Source: Candidatus Nitrotoga sp. CP45 (lineage in GTDB: Bacteria; Pseudomonadota; Gammaproteobacteria; Burkholderiales; Gallionellaceae). Taken from it: a stretch of DNA of 41,497 nt. The notes beneath the pieces were generated by a model that made no database searches, had not been told where the DNA came from, and saw only the letters and a list, made by a program, of their open reading frames with translations. Positions 38,386 to 41,497 of this stretch are shown here, in pieces. How positions within the stretch are numbered: position 1 is the first letter of the stretch; every line of letters starts with the position of its first letter. The stretch spans positions 1 through 41,497 of the forward strand of contig QFXJ01000010.1 of NCBI GenBank assembly GCA_003402375.1, given 5' to 3'. The translations under genes and the position numbers were made by a program.

Positions 38386-38964
38386 TTACGCATAATTCTT
38401 CGCTACAAAATCCCAGTTAACCAAGCCCCAAAAGGTTTCGACATACTTGGCGCGGGCGTTACGGTAATCAATATAATAGGCGTGCTCCCACACGTCACAA
38501 GTCAACAAAGGTTTGTCTGCGCCAGACAAGGGGGTTGCTGCATTGCTAGTATTAACGATGTCCAACGAGCCATCGGCCTTCTTCACCAACCATGTCCAGC
38601 CAGAACCAAAGTTACCCACGCAAGAAGCCGAAAATACTTTTTTAAAATCTTCGAAACTGCCCCATTTTTTGTTAATACCTTCCGCTAGCGCTCCACTTGG
38701 TACACCGCCACCGTTAGGCTTCAAACCATTCCAATAAAAGGTATGGTTCCACACTTGGGCGGCATTGTTAAAAATACCGCCACTGGATTTTTTAACAATC
38801 TCTTCCAGTGTTGCGTTCTCAAATTCAGTACCTTTAATCAGGTTATTGAGATTGGTCACATAAGTTTGGTGATGTTTTCCATAGTGATATTCCAAAGTTT
38901 CTTTGGAAATGTGCGGCGCCAGTGCATCCATTGCATAAGGTAGTGCAGGTAAAGTATGTTCCAT
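38386..38964 (-). CDS. sodB: Iron superoxide dismutase
   Basis: The 192-residue enzyme turns superoxide into peroxide and oxygen. Metal ligands are seen as a His in [11 protein letters not shown] (about 27), NHTFYWN (about 73), and [13 protein letters not shown] (Asp and His about 157-161). The [12 protein letters not shown] region fits the iron type rather than the manganese type. GAGGAG lies six bases before ATG 38964. The next gene upstream on this strand is ettA, 122 bases away. Confidence 0.96.
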   Translation of the reverse strand: MEHTLPALPYAMDALAPHISKETLEYHYGKHHQTYVTNLNNLIKGTEFENATLEEIVKKSSGGIFNNAAQVWNHTFYWNGLKPNGGGVPSGALAEGINKKWGSFEDFKKVFSASCVGNFGSGWTWLVKKADGSLDIVNTSNAATPLSGADKPLLTCDVWEHAYYIDYRNARAKYVETFWGLVNWDFVAKNYA

Positions 38965-39086
38965 CTGGTTCTCCTCAATTTAAGTTTCAAGTAGTTCAAA
39001 ATTACAGCCGAATAACAGTCCTTGGGGCTAAAAAACCGGCATCATTTAAAGACTAATGCAATTTCACCCGTTCTTGCCAACAAAAC

Positions 39087-40751
39087 TCACCGACTAATCG
39101 GTTTGTATCGAATTCGCTTCGGCTTCGCGCCTTCCTCACCCAAACGCTTCTTTTTATCAGCCTCATATTCCTGATAATTGCCATCGAAAAATGTGACTTG
39201 CGAGTTACCCTCAAAGGCGAGGATATGGGTAGCTATACGATCCAGGAACCAGCGATCATGCGATATAACCAGCACACAACCAGCGAATTCCAGCAGTGCA
39301 TCTTCAAGCGCACGCAAGGTTTCTACGTCGAGGTCATTGGAGGGTTCATCCAACAACAGGACATTGCCGCCCGAAATAAGGGTTTTGGCCATGTGTAGCC
39401 GTCCGCGTTCGCCACCTGAAAGATTACCTACCAGCTTTTGCTGGTCTGCACCCTTAAAATTAAAACGGCCAATATAGGCGCGTGATGGTGTCTCAAACTT
39501 GCCCACGGTGAGAATGTCATTACCACCAGAAATAACATCGAACACGGTCTTATCGCTCTCCAGCGCATCGCGTGATTGATCTACATGCGAAATTTTAACT
39601 GTTGATCCAATTTTTACTTCGCCAGAATCCGGTTTTTCTGTCCCAGTCAGCATGCGGAATAGCGTCGACTTACCCGCGCCATTGGGGCCAATAATGCCGA
39701 CGATAGCGCCGGGCGGAATTTTGAGGCTGAGATTGTCAATCAACAATCGGTCGCCATACGCTTTAGAAACATTGTTAAACTCTATAACTTCATTGCCCAA
39801 CCTGTCCGCCACGGGAATAAAGATTTCCTGGGTTTCATTGCGCTTCTGATATTCCTGCGAATTTAACTCTTCAAAGCGGGCGATACGCGCCTTTGATTTT
39901 GCCTGCCGTCCCTTTGGATTCTGGCGCACCCATTCCAGCTCCTTGCTCAGCGCTTTTTGGCGTGCGGACTCAGAGGATTCTTCTTGCTTGAGCCTCGCTC
40001 CTTTCTGTTCCAGCCAACTTGAATAATTTCCTTTCCACGGAATGCCATGACCACGATCGAGTTCTAAAATCCACTCGGCGGCATTATCAAGGAAGTAGCG
40101 ATCATGTGTTACCGCCACCACGGTGCCGGGGAAGCGTAATAGAAATTGCTCCAGCCATTCTACCGACTCGGCATCCAAATGGTTGGTCGGCTCATCCAGC
40201 AGCAACATATCCGGCTTCGACAGCAACAATTTGCACAGCGCAACACGACGTTTTTCGCCACCCGAAAGATTTTTAATCACGGCATCCCATTCGGGCAGAC
40301 GTAATGCGTCGGCTGCAATTTCCATCTGTTGATCCGCATTTCCGTCACTGGCAGCGATGATGGCTTCGAGTCGCGCCTGCTCGGCGGCCAACGCATCAAA
40401 GTCGGCATCAGGATCAGCATAGGCGGCATACACCTCATCCAATTTTTTCTGTGCACTGAACACCTCGCCCAGTCCTTCTTGCACGGCTTCACGCACGGTC
40501 TGTTCAGGATTAAGTTGTGGCTCTTGCGGCAGATAGCCGATATTCAAGTTCGGCATCGGAATGGCTTCGCCTTCAAAATCCTTGTCCACTCCAGCCATAA
40601 TTTTTAGCACGGTGGATTTACCCGAGCCATTCAGTCCTAGCAGGCCGATCTTGGCACCAGGGAAGAAGCTGAGGGAAATATCCTTGAGAATTTGGCGTTT
40701 GGGCGGAACGATCTTGCCCACGCGGTTCATCGTAAAAACGTATTGGGCCAT
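39087..40751 (-). CDS. ettA: Energy-dependent translational throttle protein EttA (ABC-F)
   Basis: The 554-residue protein has two ABC domains without membrane segments. Walker A loops are GLNGSGKST and GPNGAGKST; signatures are LSGGEKRR and LSGGERGR; Walker B segments are LLLDEPTNHLD and LLLDEPSNDLD. It binds the ribosomal E site and gates the first elongation step by nucleotide state. Length equals the E. coli protein (555). ATG 40751 is chosen because it gives the usual MAQYVFTMNRVGK start; the open frame to 40790 is an unlikely extension. No strong ribosome binding site precedes it. Confidence 0.96.
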   Translation of the reverse strand: MAQYVFTMNRVGKIVPPKRQILKDISLSFFPGAKIGLLGLNGSGKSTVLKIMAGVDKDFEGEAIPMPNLNIGYLPQEPQLNPEQTVREAVQEGLGEVFSAQKKLDEVYAAYADPDADFDALAAEQARLEAIIAASDGNADQQMEIAADALRLPEWDAVIKNLSGGEKRRVALCKLLLSKPDMLLLDEPTNHLDAESVEWLEQFLLRFPGTVVAVTHDRYFLDNAAEWILELDRGHGIPWKGNYSSWLEQKGARLKQEESSESARQKALSKELEWVRQNPKGRQAKSKARIARFEELNSQEYQKRNETQEIFIPVADRLGNEVIEFNNVSKAYGDRLLIDNLSLKIPPGAIVGIIGPNGAGKSTLFRMLTGTEKPDSGEVKIGSTVKISHVDQSRDALESDKTVFDVISGGNDILTVGKFETPSRAYIGRFNFKGADQQKLVGNLSGGERGRLHMAKTLISGGNVLLLDEPSNDLDVETLRALEDALLEFAGCVLVISHDRWFLDRIATHILAFEGNSQVTFFDGNYQEYEADKKKRLGEEGAKPKRIRYKPISR

Positions 40752-40790
40752 AGTGTCTGTTGTGTATCGAATTATTAATGAGGTGTGCAA

Positions 40791-41497
40791 GCTTACCCCA
40801 AGACCTTAAATTTTGGGAGTATGTTAAAGGGTGGAAAGGGAAAGGTACATATTAAGTCTCACCGGCTTTTGTTTTTTAATGGGTACGGTACATGCTGCTA
40901 GCTGTTTACTATACCGCAAACTAATTTAGCCCTTCAATACTGGGTTGATCGTTTGTAAAGATCGATCGGTAACAGTCGAATCGGACAGGTTATGCAGCAA
41001 AAAGTAGACAGCCACTTCTTTGAATAAATCGCGAGTTACCCTGATTGAGACTATTTAGTGTTTAATATATTTTACTTTATTCCTAGCTCAGCCAGCGACT
41101 TCTGATTTTTGTTCATGTCATCCAACCCGCCACAGTAAGCCTTGTTAATCCAGTTATCGGCTCCCTCCCGGGAAGCGGCAGCCACTTTTAGTCTTGGCAT
41201 GATTTGTGTGATACCTGGGAAGATTACTTGATGCTACCGGATTAAATCTTTACAAATATAAGCCGTTACTTAAGATCAATAAGTTGACTTTTGCCATCTA
41301 TAAAATCGACGTGGCATTTGTTTAAGATCAATAAACACGATGAATAAATGTGCAATTGCATCCAGCTTATTGAATATGTAGTAATCGCGACATCATCTGA
41401 CAGTTACCCGATTTGATCGAAGTGACTGTCAGTTCAGATTCAGCTATTCAATGTGGTTATTTTATCGTGCCACGCCTCCTTTCCGTCAATTAGAGTT
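40791..41497. other. Intergenic stretch at the right edge
   Basis: No clear gene. It is AT-rich with short direct repeats; TTAAGATCAATAA appears near 41272 and again near 41321. A 42-codon - strand frame (41072-41200) is listed separately. Function not visible. Confidence 0.35.
41072..41200 (-). CDS. Small open frame of unknown function
   Basis: ATG 41200 opens a 42-residue frame beginning MPRLKVAAASREGADNWINK and ending ..NQKSLAELGIK. It may be the 3' end of a decayed gene. No ribosome binding site is clear and no family was recognised. Weak support. Confidence 0.22.
   Translation of the reverse strand: MPRLKVAAASREGADNWINKAYCGGLDDMNKNQKSLAELGIK

Overview
The window reads as a chromosomal segment of a betaproteobacterium. 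The gene order aroA-cmk / rpsA / ihfB / lapA / lapB / pyrF, the ydbH-ynbE-ydbL set and the moderate, slightly AT-leaning composition of the backbone suggest Nitrosomonadales or Gallionellaceae-like relatives. That placement is inference from gene content, not a database match.

Left arm (1-7200). The tail of a probable IS630-type transposase is followed by about 550 bases with no recognisable gene. Then comes a tightly packed five-gene + strand operon: rmuC, a type I DNA methyltransferase (HsdM), a half-length specificity subunit (HsdS with one target-recognition domain), an AAA ATPase of the DUF3696 type, and a protein with PLD-like features. No HsdR motor/nuclease is present. The operon looks like a defence locus in which the ATPase and the PLD-like protein could replace the restriction subunit. 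It is the best candidate here for an undescribed system.

Core (7270-13908). A fused EPSP synthase-cytidylate kinase gene is followed by ribosomal protein S1, IHF beta, the LapA/LapB pair that controls LPS assembly, and pyrF. 14039-18038 holds an LPS/O-antigen cluster: an O-antigen ligase-like protein and three glycosyltransferases, one of GT10 (fucosyltransferase) type. 18163-19437 encodes a secreted DUF5648 protein, followed by a patch of REP-like palindromic repeats. On the - strand, 19653-22973 is a compact operon (PolB-type exonuclease, VanZ-like protein, RlmD, DUF455 ferritin-like protein), and 23062-25730 is a ydbH-ynbE-ydbL envelope lipid-transport operon. A DUF192 protein faces it.

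Copper island (about 26330-38160). Base composition turns abruptly GC-rich and every gene is on the - strand. Order of transcription: HAE1-type RND efflux set (adaptor, pump, outer-membrane factor), copper P-type ATPase CopA, a glutaredoxin-ferredoxin-reductase fusion, CueR, and a CopZ-like chaperone. Three MerR-family promoters with the hallmark 19-bp spacer stand before the RND operon, copA and copZ, so CueR very likely ties the island into one regulon. At its upstream end lie an integrase gene broken by an amber stop and a multiply frameshifted relaxase fragment, showing arrival on a mobile element that has since decayed.

Right arm (38335-41497). A bidirectional terminator, sodB and ettA return to backbone composition. 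The last 700 bases hold little that can be identified.
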